Origin: Methanobacterium sp. ERen5
Lineage (GTDB): Archaea > Methanobacteriota > Methanobacteria > Methanobacteriales > Methanobacteriaceae
DNA: 64,000 nucleotides
NCBI GenBank assembly: GCA_024167805.1
Contig: CP099988.1
Span: 1,062,001-1,126,000, forward strand
Reading direction: 5' to 3'
Part shown: piece after piece, positions 21,594 through 34,234 of the stretch
How positions within the stretch are numbered: position 1 is the first letter of the stretch
How the letters are laid out: the number at the start of each line of letters is the position of its first letter
Notes under the pieces: generated by a model
Told to the model about the DNA's origin: nothing
The model's input: the letters and a program-made list of their open reading frames with translations, nothing else
Database searches by the model: none
Made by a program: the position numbers and the translations under genes

Positions 21594-22305
21594 GATGATC
21601 GAAACTAAATCTGAATGTTGTAAAATTATATCAGAAGATGTGAAGGATGCCATTGTAATTGAAGGATCGCCGGAGTTTGGATTAATTGGTAACATCTTAG
21701 GATGGTTACTAGTTGAAGAACTTGGCATGAAACAAATAGGTTACATTGATTCAAAGGATTTTCCACCGCTTGCAGTACTTTATAAAGGAGTGGCAATGCA
21801 TCCATTCAGGATCTACAGTTCCAAGGGAATAGTACTTTTCCTGTCAGATTTCATTGTACCACCAGAAGTTTCATATGATATGTCAACAGCAATAGTTGAT
21901 TGGATGGAACGAAACAACAGTAAAGAATTTATAACATTTAATAGTATGGTAGTAATGGAGAAGAGTGACTCTGTTGCAGCAGCAGCAAATTCACAAGATG
22001 CTCTCAAAAGACTTGGAGATCTGGAAGTTCCAATTTTACCCTTTGGAAACATCAACGGAATATCCGGTTCTTTATTAACAAAAACAGCCACTAAAAACAT
22101 TCCAGGCTCATGCCTGTTCGCTGAAGTGCTTAATCAGTATCCTGATCCTAGAGCAGCAGCAAGTTTAGTGAATGTTTTAAATAGGATGTTAGATATACAA
22201 GTCAATGCGGAACCACTTTTAAAAGAGGCCGAGCAAATAGAGGAAAGACTCAAAGAATTAGCAAAACGCGTTCCAAATGAGCCAGAATCTCCAATTTACA
22301 GTTAA
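21586..22305 (+). CDS. PAC2 family protein (proteasome assembly chaperone-like)
   Basis: A 239-residue PAC2/DUF75 protein. Typical segments are [33 protein letters not shown] near the start and the glycine-rich [11 protein letters not shown] near residue 155, with a helical C-terminus. ATG 21586 has GGAGGTG seven bases upstream. Archaeal PAC2 proteins include proteasome assembly chaperones, but the role of each paralogue is not settled. A second PAC2 gene lies at 25889-26662. The first tRNA-Arg starts eight bases after its stop. Confidence 0.85.
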   Translation: MVEMIETKSECCKIISEDVKDAIVIEGSPEFGLIGNILGWLLVEELGMKQIGYIDSKDFPPLAVLYKGVAMHPFRIYSSKGIVLFLSDFIVPPEVSYDMSTAIVDWMERNNSKEFITFNSMVVMEKSDSVAAAANSQDALKRLGDLEVPILPFGNINGISGSLLTKTATKNIPGSCLFAEVLNQYPDPRAAASLVNVLNRMLDIQVNAEPLLKEAEQIEERLKELAKRVPNEPESPIYS

Positions 22306-22313
22306 TTCATAAT

Positions 22314-22389
<76 letters not shown>

Positions 22390-22454
22390 GTAACTTCTTT
22401 TTAGAAGTATAATAACTGCCATATGAGGGTTCTGTAAATTTATCATATATTCAA

Positions 22455-22529
22455 GGGCCCGTAGCCTAGTCTGGATAGGGCATCAGACTCCTAATCTGAA
22501 GGTCCGGGGTTCAAATCCCCGCGGGTCCG
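22455..22529 (+). tRNA. tRNA-Arg (CCT)
   Basis: Cloverleaf with acceptor GGGCCCG/CGGGTCC, discriminator G, anticodon loop CTCCTAA (CCT) and T loop GTTCAAATC. It reads AGG codons. Closely related in sequence to the TCT tRNA 67 bases upstream, consistent with tandem duplication and anticodon change. Confidence 0.96.
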
Positions 22530-22647
22530 TTCTTATTTTTATAATTATTCAAAAGAAGAAGTAACAAATTCTATTTTAAAAACTTTAAATATTTTAAAAC
22601 TTGAGATCCTGCTGTATCAATTTAAAAAAAGGATGTGGTTGATTTAA

Positions 22648-23043
22648 TCAACTCTTATCTTCAGGTGCAGCATCCTTTGAATCAATTTCTATTCTAACTT
22701 GTGCACCTACCACTCCACCTACTACTGCCACAATCACGTTGATTGCAAATGATAACAACAGTCCTGGGGCTATGAGCCCTAAATATGCACCGTATCCATA
22801 TAGGGTGTATGTTATTACCAGTATGATGGCAACTATGAGAGCTCCAATTACTCCAAACAGTGCCCCATTTATGGCTCCTGTCTTGTAATTTTCTCCGACC
22901 ATGAATCCAACCAATATTCCTATGGCTAGAAATGTGGCGATTGTAGCATTCAAATTTGAAAGTACATTTGTAACTACATAAAATGCAATTACAGTGACTA
23001 ACCCTATTATTAGGGGTTTTCTTTTGATCATTTCCTTAACCAT
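22648..23043 (-). CDS. small four-helix membrane protein, DUF5518-like
   Basis: About 131 residues from the ATG at 23043, which is preceded by GGAGTGATA. Four hydrophobic segments separated by short loops (VAFYVVTNVL, TFLAIGILVGFMVG, GALFGVIGALIVAIIL, VIVAVVGGVVGAQV) end in a short acidic tail. The glycine-rich GAINGALFGVIGALI pattern is common in archaeal DUF5518-type proteins of unknown function. Confidence 0.75.
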   Translation of the reverse strand: MVKEMIKRKPLIIGLVTVIAFYVVTNVLSNLNATIATFLAIGILVGFMVGENYKTGAINGALFGVIGALIVAIILVITYTLYGYGAYLGLIAPGLLLSFAINVIVAVVGGVVGAQVRIEIDSKDAAPEDKS

Positions 23044-23234
23044 ATTATCACTCCAATTTAAGTTTATCAATTCCAAATATTAGTGAACATTACAATTAAA
23101 TCTATACCAAAGTTGCTACCAAATTGACCAAAATCAGAACCATGGTACTCAAGAAAATTACCTTAAATATTAGTTTCTCAATAGAAAGAATATTCCCAAA
23201 TTAATAAAATGGTAGAATTTGTTTTGGAGATAAT

Positions 23235-24049
23235 ATGAAATTGAAATTAAAAGGTGTTCAAGAAACATTACTCATTCCACTGTGGTCAAAAGCTATGGAA
23301 ATTGAGCAACCTAATCCTATACTGACGGATCATAAGGCAGTTGAAATTGTTAAAAGTTTAGATTACAATTTTCCTAATTTGGACAAAGAATGGGCCACAC
23401 AAGTGAGTGTTGTCATCAGAACTGAGTTACTTGATAGAGCCGTTGAAAAATTTATGACAGAACATAAAAATGGGGCTGTGATAAATTTTGGGTGTGGATT
23501 GGACACACGATACTCAAGACTTGATAACAACAACTACTCCTGGTTCGATTTGGATCTTCCAAGCACCATCGAACTAAGAAGAAATTTTTTGATGAAACAA
23601 ACAATTACCACATGATAGGCCAGTCAGTTTTTGATTACAGCTGGTTCAATGAAATTCCTGAAAGTGTTCCTTTACTTATAATAGCAGAGGGATTGCTCAT
23701 GTACTTCTCAGAAGAAGAAGTTTCAGAACTTCTTAGGGCTTTGGCAGAGAAATTTTCCGGAGCAGAAATGCTTATTGAAACAATACCATACTCCCTGGTT
23801 AAACAAAGCCAAAATTCAAATCTGATAGAAAAACAATATAATATTCAGGCTAACTTCTCATGGGGCATTAACCATGGAAATGAGATTGAGAAATTAAATC
23901 CTAACATTGAATATATTGAAGACTGGCATTACTTTGACTACCATAGAGATAGATGGAAAATTATCAGATGGTTATCGTTAATTCCATACTTTAAAACTAG
24001 ATTTGGAAATAGAATTGTTCATTTTAAATTTTCTAGGGGAACTACGTGA
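23235..24049 (+). CDS. SAM-dependent methyltransferase, TcmP/leucine carboxyl methyltransferase-like; frame break
   Basis: The gene codes about 271 residues in two frames. The first part carries AVINFGCGLDTRYSRL (SAM-binding loop) and WFDLDLPSTIELRR. The second part carries LLIIAEGLLMYFSEEEVSELL. These two motifs are the core of the leucine carboxyl methyltransferase family, whose members methylate carboxyl or hydroxyl groups. The frames join by -1 at the T6 run 23585-23590; a seventh T would restore NFFDETNNYHMIGQSVFD. The substrate is unknown. Confidence 0.8.
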
Positions 24050-24132
24050 AAACAGGTTCCATGATAATTTATAATAAAAATAAAAAAAGGGTTCTAATAA
24101 ATTTGCCCAAAATAAAAAGTTACCCGGATTTA

Positions 24133-24231
24133 TCAGCTTTGAGGCAGGTTTCTGCCTAAAATTTGCATCATAATTGTAACAGCTATGAATCCACCGATCA
24201 TTACTAGAAAAATTGTTGTTTGATACTCCAC
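24133..24231 (-). CDS. small single-helix membrane protein, 32 residues
   Basis: A GTG-started frame coding MEYQTTIFLVMIGGFIAVTIM followed by MQILGRNLPQS. It has one membrane helix with a short polar end, and GGAAATGAT lies just upstream. The codon pattern and hydrophobic profile support a real small protein, but no homologue is recognised. Confidence 0.5.
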   Translation of the reverse strand: MEYQTTIFLVMIGGFIAVTIMMQILGRNLPQS

Positions 24232-24341
24232 ATTATCATTTCCTTTAGCTTTTATATAGACAAATGAGTGTTTATTGTTAATATGATTTTTGTTATGATC
24301 CTAGGATTTAATTAAAATTTACAGATCATTACCTTTAAAAA

Positions 24342-24548
24342 TTAATTTTCATCAACTGCTTGTGCACCCTTAACCATATTTATCATGGTTTTGAGTTCGT
24401 TAGAAAGATTTTCAAATTCCGATGCTGAAATTACCAGCACCACTTGGTTTTCCTCGAACATTTCCCCATCCTCGGGAACAACAACCAACTGATCTTCGTT
24501 GCTATTTTTTAGTTTAGTACATACACCCACAGTTACTTTGATCTCCAT
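24342..24548 (-). CDS. small acidic protein, unknown function
   Basis: A 68-residue protein starting MEIKVTVGVCTKLKNSNEDQ. The first half is predicted beta strands (VTVGVCTKL, DQLVVVPEDG, NQVVLVISAS) and the second half one helix (FENLSNELKTMINMVKGAQ). No family recognised. It is upstream of the endonuclease Q gene on the same strand, 62 bases away from that gene's stop, so it is not in its operon order. Confidence 0.6.
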   Translation of the reverse strand: MEIKVTVGVCTKLKNSNEDQLVVVPEDGEMFEENQVVLVISASEFENLSNELKTMINMVKGAQAVDEN

Positions 24549-24610
24549 TCATAACACCGTACCATATTTTTTGATCCGCACAAAATATTTTGTATGTAAA
24601 AATTATTAAA

Positions 24611-25774
24611 TTATTCCGGCACTACAATTTCACCGTATCTGCCGCCCCCTCCAGAACTTATTTCTAGGGTACCGTTACGGAACGATTTTATTACAGCAGC
24701 CACCTCTGGATCAACAGCCACAACTTCTTGGATAGGAGCATGAATCAATGCATTTATTTCAGTTTTAAAATTATTGATCATTTCCTTCCATATATTTTGT
24801 ACATAAACTGTTGTGACACCCTTACCATGGGTGATGCTAATTATCTCAGCCAACGGTAATATGTGTATATACGGTGGTCTATATGGGGGATGGTGTGGTT
24901 CTTCCCAGTTTGAAAGTTCATGTATCCTGTAATCAACACCCTTCTTTATTCTGCCACCACATGGACACTTCATCTTCATTTTAATTGCATCTTCCACCGG
25001 GTATTTTACATGACATTTTGAACACGCAGTCACATGGTACTTTCCAAGTCTGGGATCAAATCCATAGTTGGCAGTTACCTTTTTGTTAGCTATGGCATCT
25101 TTGATACCTGCAAAGGTTAACTTATCAACATCCAGTTCATTGAACTCCCTTCCAAGTCTGTGTGGCCATGGAGAATGGGCATCTGAATTTGTTAAAAATG
25201 TTAAATCCTGTAACTCCTCAATTTTATCGGCCATATCTGAATCTGCAGACAATCCAAGTTCTAGGAAATCAGGAGTTTCTCCATAACATTCAACTAAACT
25301 GTCGTATGCTTTGTAAATACTTGTCCAAGGTGTAAATGCATGTGCCGGGCCAATGATGCATCCAGTTTCATGGGCCACTTCCATAATCTCGCGGCCGTTC
25401 ATCCTTATCCTGGGCCTGCCATCAGCATCCATGTTTCCCTTAAGTTTGGTTCTTGTTTCTTTAACTGATTCAATTGACGGAAAAATAATCAGGTGATGTA
25501 CTCGTTTAGTATCCTCGACCTCTGTGGTAAGTATGAACTTGGATTCAACAGTTTCATCTTTGATTAAATCGGGTTTAATTGAAAATATTCCATCTGCATA
25601 TTCTTCAGTAGTGTCTTCAATTAACTTAAGATATTTTTGATGTAAAGCATCCCCAGTAGCCACAACATCAAGACCCTTGAGTTTAGCTTGGGGAGCCATT
25701 ACCAAAGGAGTCATATTCTTAGATGTGGCCATGGAGTAACAGCCGTGTATGTGAAGATCCGCATTTATTATCAT
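24611..25774 (-). CDS. endonuclease Q, PHP-domain DNA repair nuclease
   Basis: A 387-residue PHP-family protein. The metal-binding N-terminus [12 protein letters not shown], the ATGDALH segment and the later [17 protein letters not shown] are the PHP histidine/aspartate ligands. A zinc-binding insertion follows: [20 protein letters not shown] then PCGG. This arrangement matches archaeal endonuclease Q (TIGR00375), which cuts DNA 5' to deaminated bases such as uracil and hypoxanthine. The gene ends the minus-strand information-processing run, though 114 bases separate it from the PAC2 gene. Confidence 0.85.
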   Translation of the reverse strand: MIINADLHIHGCYSMATSKNMTPLVMAPQAKLKGLDVVATGDALHQKYLKLIEDTTEEYADGIFSIKPDLIKDETVESKFILTTEVEDTKRVHHLIIFPSIESVKETRTKLKGNMDADGRPRIRMNGREIMEVAHETGCIIGPAHAFTPWTSIYKAYDSLVECYGETPDFLELGLSADSDMADKIEELQDLTFLTNSDAHSPWPHRLGREFNELDVDKLTFAGIKDAIANKKVTANYGFDPRLGKYHVTACSKCHVKYPVEDAIKMKMKCPCGGRIKKGVDYRIHELSNWEEPHHPPYRPPYIHILPLAEIISITHGKGVTTVYVQNIWKEMINNFKTEINALIHAPIQEVVAVDPEVAAVIKSFRNGTLEISSGGGGRYGEIVVPE

Positions 25775-25888
25775 GTTTTAGTACCCTCATTTTTTTTATA
25801 GGCCTTAAAAATTTTAACAAGACATAAAATTTATTAAAAAAATAGTAGTTGTGAAAAAAAATTGAAAAATATATGTATTGGAAAATTA

Positions 25889-26662
25889 TTATCCGATATA
25901 TCGGAGATCTTCCTCTCCTTGGACAATGTTCATCCTGTCGCTCATTTCTCTTTCCATTTGTTGAGCCTTGGATATCATTTTCCTAGTTTCTTCTGCCCTT
26001 TCTTCGAGTTTTGCAATGTCAACATCAACATTCAAAATTTTCTGAAGAATAGTTAGAACCGCTTTAGATGCTTCAGCATCAATGAAGTAACCTGGAGTTT
26101 CACCCATCAAACAAACACCTGACATTCCCTTGGAAATTCCTAAACCAAGTATAAGTCCAGATGCACCAATTATTCCGCCATCAGCAGTTCTAAGTGTTAC
26201 ATCATGCCCCTTTAGCATTTCTGCAAGTTCAATGTTTGTTGCAGCTCCAAAAACTTTTGGTTTGTCAACAGGCTGTCCTGTACCAAGGCCACCAAGAGTA
26301 TAAATATTTTTAACTCCGAATTTGTGGACAAAATCAATAATAGTACCACATATTTCGTACTGTCCCTCTGGACTCAATCCCTGAGTGTTCCCAACAAGAA
26401 TTATGTAGTCTTGTTCAGCTTCTCCTTGGGACTTAAGATAATAAAATTCATTTTTCATGGGCTCTATGAGACCTTCTTCATCCACAAATACCTGTGGAGG
26501 GAAAGCTGGGGAATATAATTCTGCAAATTTAACTGCTCCCAATTCATGTATGAGATGTTCTGCAACTAATTTACCCACGTGCCCAATACCTGGGAGAGCT
26601 TCAATAAATATGGGTTCGCTGAGTTCTACTTCTTCTAAATTATTGATAAAAGTTTTATTCAT
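25889..26662 (-). CDS. PAC2 family protein (proteasome assembly chaperone-like)
   Basis: A 257-residue PAC2 protein with [25 protein letters not shown] at the N-terminus, [10 protein letters not shown] near residue 125 and [13 protein letters not shown] near 165, followed by a C-terminal helical segment rich in Glu and Met. It lies 14 bases after nop10. The order aIF2alpha, nop10, PAC2 is widely conserved in Euryarchaeota, so a role near ribosome biogenesis or proteasome assembly is suggested but unproven. Confidence 0.9.
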   Translation of the reverse strand: MNKTFINNLEEVELSEPIFIEALPGIGHVGKLVAEHLIHELGAVKFAELYSPAFPPQVFVDEEGLIEPMKNEFYYLKSQGEAEQDYIILVGNTQGLSPEGQYEICGTIIDFVHKFGVKNIYTLGGLGTGQPVDKPKVFGAATNIELAEMLKGHDVTLRTADGGIIGASGLILGLGISKGMSGVCLMGETPGYFIDAEASKAVLTILQKILNVDVDIAKLEERAEETRKMISKAQQMEREMSDRMNIVQGEEDLRYIG

Positions 26663-26676
26663 CCCACCAACTCCTT

Positions 26677-26840
26677 TTAGCTCTTTGAGAGCTGTTCCTT
26701 AAGCATACGTCTGTACTTTCCATACTTATCCTCAGGAGAATATTTTGGTGGATAAATAACTCCTACCTCTCCCCGCAAGGACATTTGTCTGTGAGTGTGT
26801 ATTCCCCACATGACTTGCATTTTTTCATTTTGGGCTTCAT
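26677..26840 (-). CDS. nop10: H/ACA RNP protein Nop10; frame break
   Basis: Nop10 is a small zinc protein of the H/ACA pseudouridylation complex. The N-terminus [20 protein letters not shown] with a following PCG gives the four zinc cysteines, and the other frame gives [20 protein letters not shown], the Cbf5-binding part. The two frames join by -1 at the run of four C (plus strand) 26771-26774; one more base gives [13 protein letters not shown]. The start ATG overlaps the stop of the aIF2alpha gene. About 54 residues in all, the normal length. Confidence 0.9.
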
Positions 26841-27614
26841 TCGAGTTCACGTTGGAAGGTTCCCTCTCCTCCCTCTTCAATAACAACTTTTATTGCAATA
26901 TCTGCTGCTTCTTTTAGAAGGGTTTCTGCAGTAATGTAATCGGATGATTTAACCATCAGTCTGTATCTTGGTGCACCAACACACTGTACAGATATTTCAT
27001 CACTGTCTATGGAACTGAGAGCTTTCTTGATTACATCCACACCATTAGGTGCGTAGGATTTTAAGTCCACGTAACCTGTTATATTAACTTCAGGGGAGAA
27101 ATGTTCTTTTTAGCGACTACTTCTATGGAATTTGCCCAATCCTCGTCCATTCCTCTATCTATGAGAGAGATTGCACCTTCTTCAGCTGCAGTTTCAAATG
27201 CACCGTAGAGATCTCCGAACTCTTCCATAATTCCGTAGCCAACTTCTTTATAAGCATCATCCAGGGTTTTTCCCAGGCTTTTTGCAGAGAATTCCAGGAG
27301 TTTTTCAGCTTTCTGTTCAATTTTCCATTGCTGAATCTTTCTTGTACGCTGATCTTCCCTTATCCTTTTGAGTGAAACATCAACATGACCTTTTTTGGAT
27401 TAACTCGCAGAACTCTGGCCACGATTTTCTGATTTTCCCTAACGTAGTCCCTAATGTTTTTTACCCAACCAGAAGAAACCTCAGATATGTGTATGAAAGC
27501 TTCCTTACCATCATATTCTTCTAGGCTTCCAAAGGCGCCGTAGTTTAAAACTTTATGAACAGTTCCAACCACCAAATCTCCTTCATCCGGCCATTCTTTT
27601 CTCATTCTTACCAT
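26837..27614 (-). CDS. eif2a: translation initiation factor aIF2 alpha; two frame breaks
   Basis: The alpha subunit of aIF2, which with beta and gamma brings initiator Met-tRNA to the ribosome. The N-terminal S1-type OB fold is clear ([37 protein letters not shown]), then a helical domain ([19 protein letters not shown]), then the C-terminal domain ([12 protein letters not shown] and [13 protein letters not shown]). The frame changes by -1 at T6 27391-27396 and again at G4 27093-27096 (plus-strand bases). Joined, the length is about 259 residues, normal for the family. ATG 27614 follows AGGTG. Confidence 0.92.
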
Positions 27615-27705
27615 TAAAACACCTATAATATATTTACAATATATTATTTTTTAAAAGAATTGGATTATACTAGTTTTTGTATCCGGGGATACAAAAAATA
27701 GTTAC

Positions 27706-27896
27706 TTAATCCAAAACTTCTATGATCTGAGCTGTAATCTCAGATTTTCCGCCCTTAGGTTTAACAAGGGTCTTGCCACATATTATGCACTGTACCTGGG
27801 AAGCAGCATGATCAAAAACAACCTGCTGATTTCCACAGTCCACACACTTAACCTTTAAAAAATTACTTTTATTAGATCTGTAGTTTGCCACTTGAA

Positions 27897-27900
<4 letters not shown>
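27706..27900 (-). CDS. rps27e: 30S ribosomal protein S27e
   Basis: A 64-residue zinc-ribbon ribosomal protein with [19 protein letters not shown] and [13 protein letters not shown] providing the four cysteines. Its start overlaps the stop of rpl44e, so the two are translationally coupled. Confidence 0.97.
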
Positions 27901-28178
<278 letters not shown>

Positions 28179-28333
28179 ATAATCACCTCTTAAATGTAAA
28201 ATAAGTTGTGCACTTAACTTTCTGGATTAACATGCCGTTTTTAAAACTTATTTAACGAAAATATTTATATTATTAACTTTGTACTTCTTGATAAAAGTGC
28301 AATTAATATATTAATTTGTTTATCATTAACAGT

Positions 28334-29970
<1,637 letters not shown>

Positions 29971-29984
29971 TTTCATCCTCCGAC

Positions 29985-30629
29985 TTACTTTTTATCTTCT
30001 CCAACTATATTATCCTTACCATCTTCAAGTTTGTTGGGATCTTTCTTTCCATTGATATCTTCAGTCTTCTCATTAGCTGCTTCGGTTTTTCCCTCTGCAA
30101 TTTCCAGTTCTGAATTAATATTTTTAAGGAAGGTCTTGTTTAAAATTTTCTGTGAAAATGCCCCAACAATGATCAAAAATCCCAAAAGCATTGAAAATGC
30201 TGCAAAAGATGCACCTTCACCAAAGATAACATTGTCAGCTACCTTTGTAACAGAAGCGGAAATAATTACAATACCATAGATAATTAAAATAACTCCGATT
30301 GCAACTGCTACATATCTAAGTATTTGATCCTTCCTAGATCTGATGGATTTAAACAGACCATTATCCATTAGTTCATGAAAGTTTATTGCATGATCATCGT
30401 GAGGGTCATTATCATGATTTGAAGTCTGGTCAGATTCTGATTTAACACCCTCTTGTTTTTCAATGCTGGAAGATTTGGTTTCTGTGTCCCCATCACTCCC
30501 ATTTTTTGGTTCTGAATCAGAAGCCTTGCCCGATATTTCAGACCCTGTTTCAGATTCATCAGCACTATTACTAGATGAATCTGCAGTTAGTTCTGACTCC
30601 TCTTCCTTTATTTGTGAATCTTCAACCAA
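29985..30629 (-). CDS. membrane protein with acidic low-complexity ends
   Basis: A 214-residue protein. Residues 1-80 are Ser/Glu/Asp-rich and disordered. Two membrane helices follow: [22 protein letters not shown] near 103-124 and [22 protein letters not shown] near 137-158. The C-terminal 50 residues are again acidic. No family recognised. It lies in the same direction between tfs and pcn with short gaps (14 and 43 bases), so it is probably co-transcribed with them. TTG start with GGAGG nine bases upstream. Confidence 0.7.
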   Translation of the reverse strand: MVEDSQIKEEESELTADSSSNSADESETGSEISGKASDSEPKNGSDGDTETKSSSIEKQEGVKSESDQTSNHDNDPHDDHAINFHELMDNGLFKSIRSRKDQILRYVAVAIGVILIIYGIVIISASVTKVADNVIFGEGASFAAFSMLLGFLIIVGAFSQKILNKTFLKNINSELEIAEGKTEAANEKTEDINGKKDPNKLEDGKDNIVGEDKK

Positions 30630-30672
30630 TAGAAAATCCTCCTACAATTTTACATGTTGTGTTAAAACATGT

Positions 30673-30990
30673 TTAATCATATTCCCTCCAGGTCAAGGAA
30701 CATTTTGTACATCTGAAAAATCTTGTTTCAGATTCGTCGGCACCCCTGGTCTGTATAAGCCACCATGAAGCTTCTTTATTACCACATTTAGGACATTTAA
30801 CTACTGTGGTAGGTAAAGTTTGTATGTCATCACTTGTTACAATGATACTGTCCTTCGACTCGACTTTTTCAGAAATTTCGTATTCACTCATTGATTCTTT
30901 GGTTGCTTTGGTTGTATGTTCACAGTTTCTGCATTCAAAAATGTCACCCTTAGGAAACATCACAGCTCCACATTTAGGACAAAATTCCAT
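30673..30990 (-). CDS. tfs: transcription factor S (TFIIS/RPB9-like)
   Basis: A 105-residue two-zinc-ribbon protein. The N-terminal ribbon is [20 protein letters not shown]; the C-terminal ribbon is [20 protein letters not shown] followed by [15 protein letters not shown], with the acidic RGADE hairpin that enters the RNA polymerase active site to trigger transcript cleavage. ATG 30990 is chosen because GGGAGG lies just upstream; a longer reading to 31035 lacks a site. Confidence 0.95.
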   Translation of the reverse strand: MEFCPKCGAVMFPKGDIFECRNCEHTTKATKESMSEYEISEKVESKDSIIVTSDDIQTLPTTVVKCPKCGNKEASWWLIQTRGADESETRFFRCTKCSLTWREYD

Positions 30991-31147
30991 TTGGTTCCCT
31001 CCCAATAAAAAGTTATAATGATTTGTTAAGATCATGTTAGTAGATTAATTTTTTCATTTGATACTACTTGCAAAATCAAAAGATTTTGTTGTTAGAATCC
31101 AACCCAAAACTTGGGTAGTTCAACCTAGTAGTATGTTAGATATTACA

Positions 31148-31552
31148 TCAAATTTTTAATAATTTCAAAGAGTCTTCAATAATCCTCTCATGATCAAATG
31201 CCAGATCAAGCGTTTTAATTTCATTTAAATCAAAATATTTCGCATCATCTGCATCTGTTGCTGACTTGAGCATTCCTCCTATTTTACTGCCTAAAAAACA
31301 GACTGTGACAGTGTGTCCACGGGGATCCCTATCAGGATCAGAATAAACTCCCACTAACTCTTTCAGTTCAACATCAATGCCCGTTTCTTCCTGAGTTTCC
31401 CTTACAGCAGCATTTTCCACAGTTTCTCCATACTCCACAAATCCGCCTGGTAAAGCCCATGAGCCTTGATAGGGATCATTTTTTCTTTTGATGAGTAGAA
31501 TGGTTGAATTCTGCACCACCACAGTGTCTACTGTTAAAAGAGGAGATTTCAT
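31148..31552 (-). CDS. NUDIX hydrolase, ADP-ribose pyrophosphatase-like
   Basis: About 134 residues from ATG 31552. The Nudix box is complete, GGFVEYGETVENAAVRETQE followed by ETGI, with the metal-binding REtqEE glutamates. After it comes VGVYSDPDRDPRGHTVTV, the tail seen in ADP-ribose pyrophosphatases, which split ADP-ribose into AMP and ribose 5-phosphate. GGAAGTGAT precedes the chosen start; a TTG at 31600 overlapping the previous gene is an alternative. Confidence 0.85.
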   Translation of the reverse strand: MKSPLLTVDTVVVQNSTILLIKRKNDPYQGSWALPGGFVEYGETVENAAVRETQEETGIDVELKELVGVYSDPDRDPRGHTVTVCFLGSKIGGMLKSATDADDAKYFDLNEIKTLDLAFDHERIIEDSLKLLKI

Positions 31553-31596
31553 TGGATCACTTCCATCAAAATATAAAATTGTAGTAAAAAATTTCG

Positions 31597-32205
31597 TCAA
31601 GCACTTCCATGTGATTCGCCTGTTACTATACCTGCAGCTATTATATGGGCAACTCGGATTGGTTCCGGTATGGAACTTCTTGTTGTGGATAGTTTAACAA
31701 TTTCCATGGCATCTTCAATTTTAATTCCATGAAACTGTATGTAAATTGATTCGTTACCATCCACCCGGTTTACACTTCCTGCTTCAACAATGTTTGCCCA
31801 TCTGTCCTTCCAGTCAGGGAATCTTTTGAGAGCCTTTTTAATGCCTTCAAAACTCGGAATTTTTCTCATTATAACTATTACTGGTACACCTGTTGCTTCG
31901 TAGAGTTCACGTATGTTTACAACATTGAACCCTGCAAATGTTATACCATCCAGCATTATGACTCCAAGCTGTCCAATATTTCTGGAATTTAACACCATCT
32001 CTGATATCTTTAAAGTGGCATCAGTACCATCTCCAAGTACGTGGGTACTTAAGACACCGTCCAGCCAGTTACCTGCCCTGAAAACAGTGCCCACAATCAT
32101 GACTTCTTCCCTGGTGTGGGTTGGAAATGGTGAATCATCCACCCCAAGGATTCGTATCTCCTGCTTTATACTTCTGAATTTTTTAATTTCAGTTCTATTT
32201 TTCAT
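31597..32205 (-). CDS. DUF99 (UPF0215) family protein
   Basis: About 202 residues. The DUF99 pattern is present: [29 protein letters not shown] near the N-terminus, [19 protein letters not shown] near 105 and [19 protein letters not shown]. The fold is RNase H-like/endonuclease V-related, but activity is unknown. ATG 32205 overlaps the end of rpoL by 11 bases; upstream ATGs extend into rpoL and are less likely. Archaeal DUF99 genes often sit with transcription genes as here. Confidence 0.85.
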   Translation of the reverse strand: MKNRTEIKKFRSIKQEIRILGVDDSPFPTHTREEVMIVGTVFRAGNWLDGVLSTHVLGDGTDATLKISEMVLNSRNIGQLGVIMLDGITFAGFNVVNIRELYEATGVPVIVIMRKIPSFEGIKKALKRFPDWKDRWANIVEAGSVNRVDGNESIYIQFHGIKIEDAMEIVKLSTTRSSIPEPIRVAHIIAAGIVTGESHGSA

Positions 32206-32464
32206 CTTCTGAAGCATTGATGAGATTTTGTAATTCATCACATCTTGCTTTGACTGTTTCAGCAGCTAATTTAAGTGATTTTTTTGGATTTTTTGCCTTT
32301 ACAACCAATTTAGGCTCACCAATAATTGGATGTTCAATTACGTATGCTGCAGCTTCAACATCTTCATCTTCCATAAGGGTTTTTCTTATGGTGTTACATA
32401 GAGAATGGGTTTCTCCTGTGATCTCTATCTCAAGTTCCTTCTTAGTATCCTTAATTACCTTCAT
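32195..32464 (-). CDS. rpoL: DNA-directed RNA polymerase subunit L (Rpo11)
   Basis: An 89-residue Rpo11. [21 protein letters not shown] is the conserved assembly motif of the alpha-like dimer, followed by [16 protein letters not shown]. It pairs with Rpo3 to start RNA polymerase assembly. ATG 32464 is chosen since GAGGGATAAT lies before it. It follows csl4 directly, one base after the stop. Confidence 0.96.
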   Translation of the reverse strand: MKVIKDTKKELEIEITGETHSLCNTIRKTLMEDEDVEAAAYVIEHPIIGEPKLVVKAKNPKKSLKLAAETVKARCDELQNLINASEDEK

Positions 32465-32465
32465 A

Positions 32466-33035
32466 TTATCCCTCATATTTTGTAGAAAGATTTCTTCTTT
32501 CTTTATTTCCACAGTTAGGACATTTCACTTCGTTTTTACTTACTTGTTTCATGTAATGTCTGCACTTGGTACACATGGCCTTCAAAACGCCCAGTTCATC
32601 TTCAGCTGTTGTCAGGTCAACGTTGTCGACCCCTATTATTTTGGTTACCCTAGCTTCGATAAGATCTCCTATCCTAAATTCATCGGTGAGCTTGGCAACG
32701 TAGCCTTTTTGAGCCTGGGATATGTGTATTCCTCCTGAAAAGGAAGTCACAAGATTCCTATTATTGTCTTTAATACAATCTAATTTTATAAGAGCTCTCT
32801 GGCCTCTTACATCTGATACCTGGCCAAACACAGCAACTCCAGATTTGAGTATTGATGGAGAACTTGTTTTGGGAACAATTGATATCTTTTTATTTTTGTT
32901 GTCCAATGAAACTGTTCCTGCAATCAGTGACCTGATGTTACCATCGTCTTCGTAGGTCCAGTCAGATGGAACAAACTCTTCAGTAACTCCCAGAGCATCG
33001 CCAGGTAAAACAAAATCTCCAGATTTGGTTTTCAT
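32466..33035 (-). CDS. csl4: exosome cap protein Csl4
   Basis: A 189-residue Csl4. The N-terminal domain ([20 protein letters not shown]), the central S1 RNA-binding domain ([33 protein letters not shown]) and the C-terminal zinc ribbon (CTKCRHYMK and [10 protein letters not shown]) are in the standard order. It caps the archaeal RNA exosome and recruits RNA. The exosome core subunits are not in the window. Confidence 0.95.
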   Translation of the reverse strand: MKTKSGDFVLPGDALGVTEEFVPSDWTYEDDGNIRSLIAGTVSLDNKNKKISIVPKTSSPSILKSGVAVFGQVSDVRGQRALIKLDCIKDNNRNLVTSFSGGIHISQAQKGYVAKLTDEFRIGDLIEARVTKIIGVDNVDLTTAEDELGVLKAMCTKCRHYMKQVSKNEVKCPNCGNKERRNLSTKYEG

Positions 33036-33206
33036 TTATTCACCTCACTTAAAATTAGTACAGTCAACTCATCATCAAATTTTGTTAAATTCATGATTGT
33101 AGTGTAATTCAATCTCTCGTACATATCTGAGTAACTTACTATTTGGATTTCATCTTAATAAATTAGTGACATATTTTAAGATTTGGATTTTTAGTTACCA
33201 TTATAT

Positions 33207-34219
33207 TTATTTGTTTTTGTTATTTAATCCACCATATTTAATTTCATCTATTTCATAGTTTTCCCATTCCCTTTTACCAATGGCAATTTCCAGCTCTTGT
33301 GGAGTTAATAAAGGTTTTTTATACCTACTAGAATCATCAATTGCTATCCTGGGACACGCAGTCATTACAAATGCATCAAGATCCATGTAGGGAAGCAATT
33401 TCTCGGGTGAAACATCATCTAAAAGAAGTATGAACCCTTCTCTCCCATCAGCATCCAACAAATTTTTTAACTCCTTGGCAGTATTTAGCCTGTTCTGGCC
33501 TTTTTTGTTGATACAATGATCCCGAATGTTTTAGCATCCATTGCTTTGGCTATCCTTGCAAATCGTATTCTCAGTATCCTGTCTGAAAAATCAGTGATCA
33601 ACCTTGCTTCATCAAGGTAGGGATCTGCAATAATCACAGGTTTATCTGTAAAAAGTGTTATTCCCAAGGCATGGAAATTACCACTTCCAACATACAGGAA
33701 AGCCTCCACATCAAGGTTCTTTATGGATGAAAAATTGCAGCCCAAAACCTGTCCCCATGTGGTACCTGCCCCCTCATTAATGACAACTTCCTTACCATTA
33801 TGTTCTAAAAATTCAGCAACTTCTTCCAGCTGTTTAAGGTGTTGAACTGTGGTAACAAGCCCTATTTTTTTATAGCCCTCTAAGAGGCTCATTGCATTCC
33901 CTACCGATCCCAGTAGTTCCATTTTTGAACTTGCATCCACAAATATGACTGGCATATCATAATTTAGTGGGAGTGGTTTGTGTCCAAAGTGAACTAAAAC
34001 ATCAGCAAAACCAGCCATATCTACATCTGCCACATCACAAGCACCGAAACAGGGATCAGCAGATATTATAACTGTAGCACCCGTTTCAACTTCGATCTGT
34101 CTAGCAACTTCAACAGCGTGTAATTTAAGTCCTTCTGGAAATTGTAGCCCAATAGTTTCTGCTTTGAGTTCTTTTACCCTTTTAATTATCTCATCTATTT
34201 CAAGTTCGTGTCCAGACAT
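33207..34219 (-). CDS. dph2: diphthamide synthesis protein Dph2; frame break
   Basis: Dph2 is the non-canonical radical SAM enzyme that adds the 3-amino-3-carboxypropyl group to the diphthamide histidine of elongation factor 2. Its three cluster cysteines lie in [20 protein letters not shown] and, in the second frame, [12 protein letters not shown]. The frame changes by -1 at T6 33501-33506 (plus-strand); one more base joins [20 protein letters not shown]. The joined length of about 337 residues is normal. It is 15 bases after the phosphoribosyltransferase gene. Confidence 0.92.
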
Positions 34220-34234
34220 GGTAAAATCCTCAAA

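Noticed and set aside
23235..24049. Two separate genes instead of one methyltransferase
   Set aside because: Each half lacks the other's motif, and the order and spacing match one family domain joined at a T run.
26677..27614. Genuine pseudogenes of aIF2alpha and Nop10
   Set aside because: Both are essential, all motifs are intact, and the breaks match the homopolymer pattern seen in unrelated genes.
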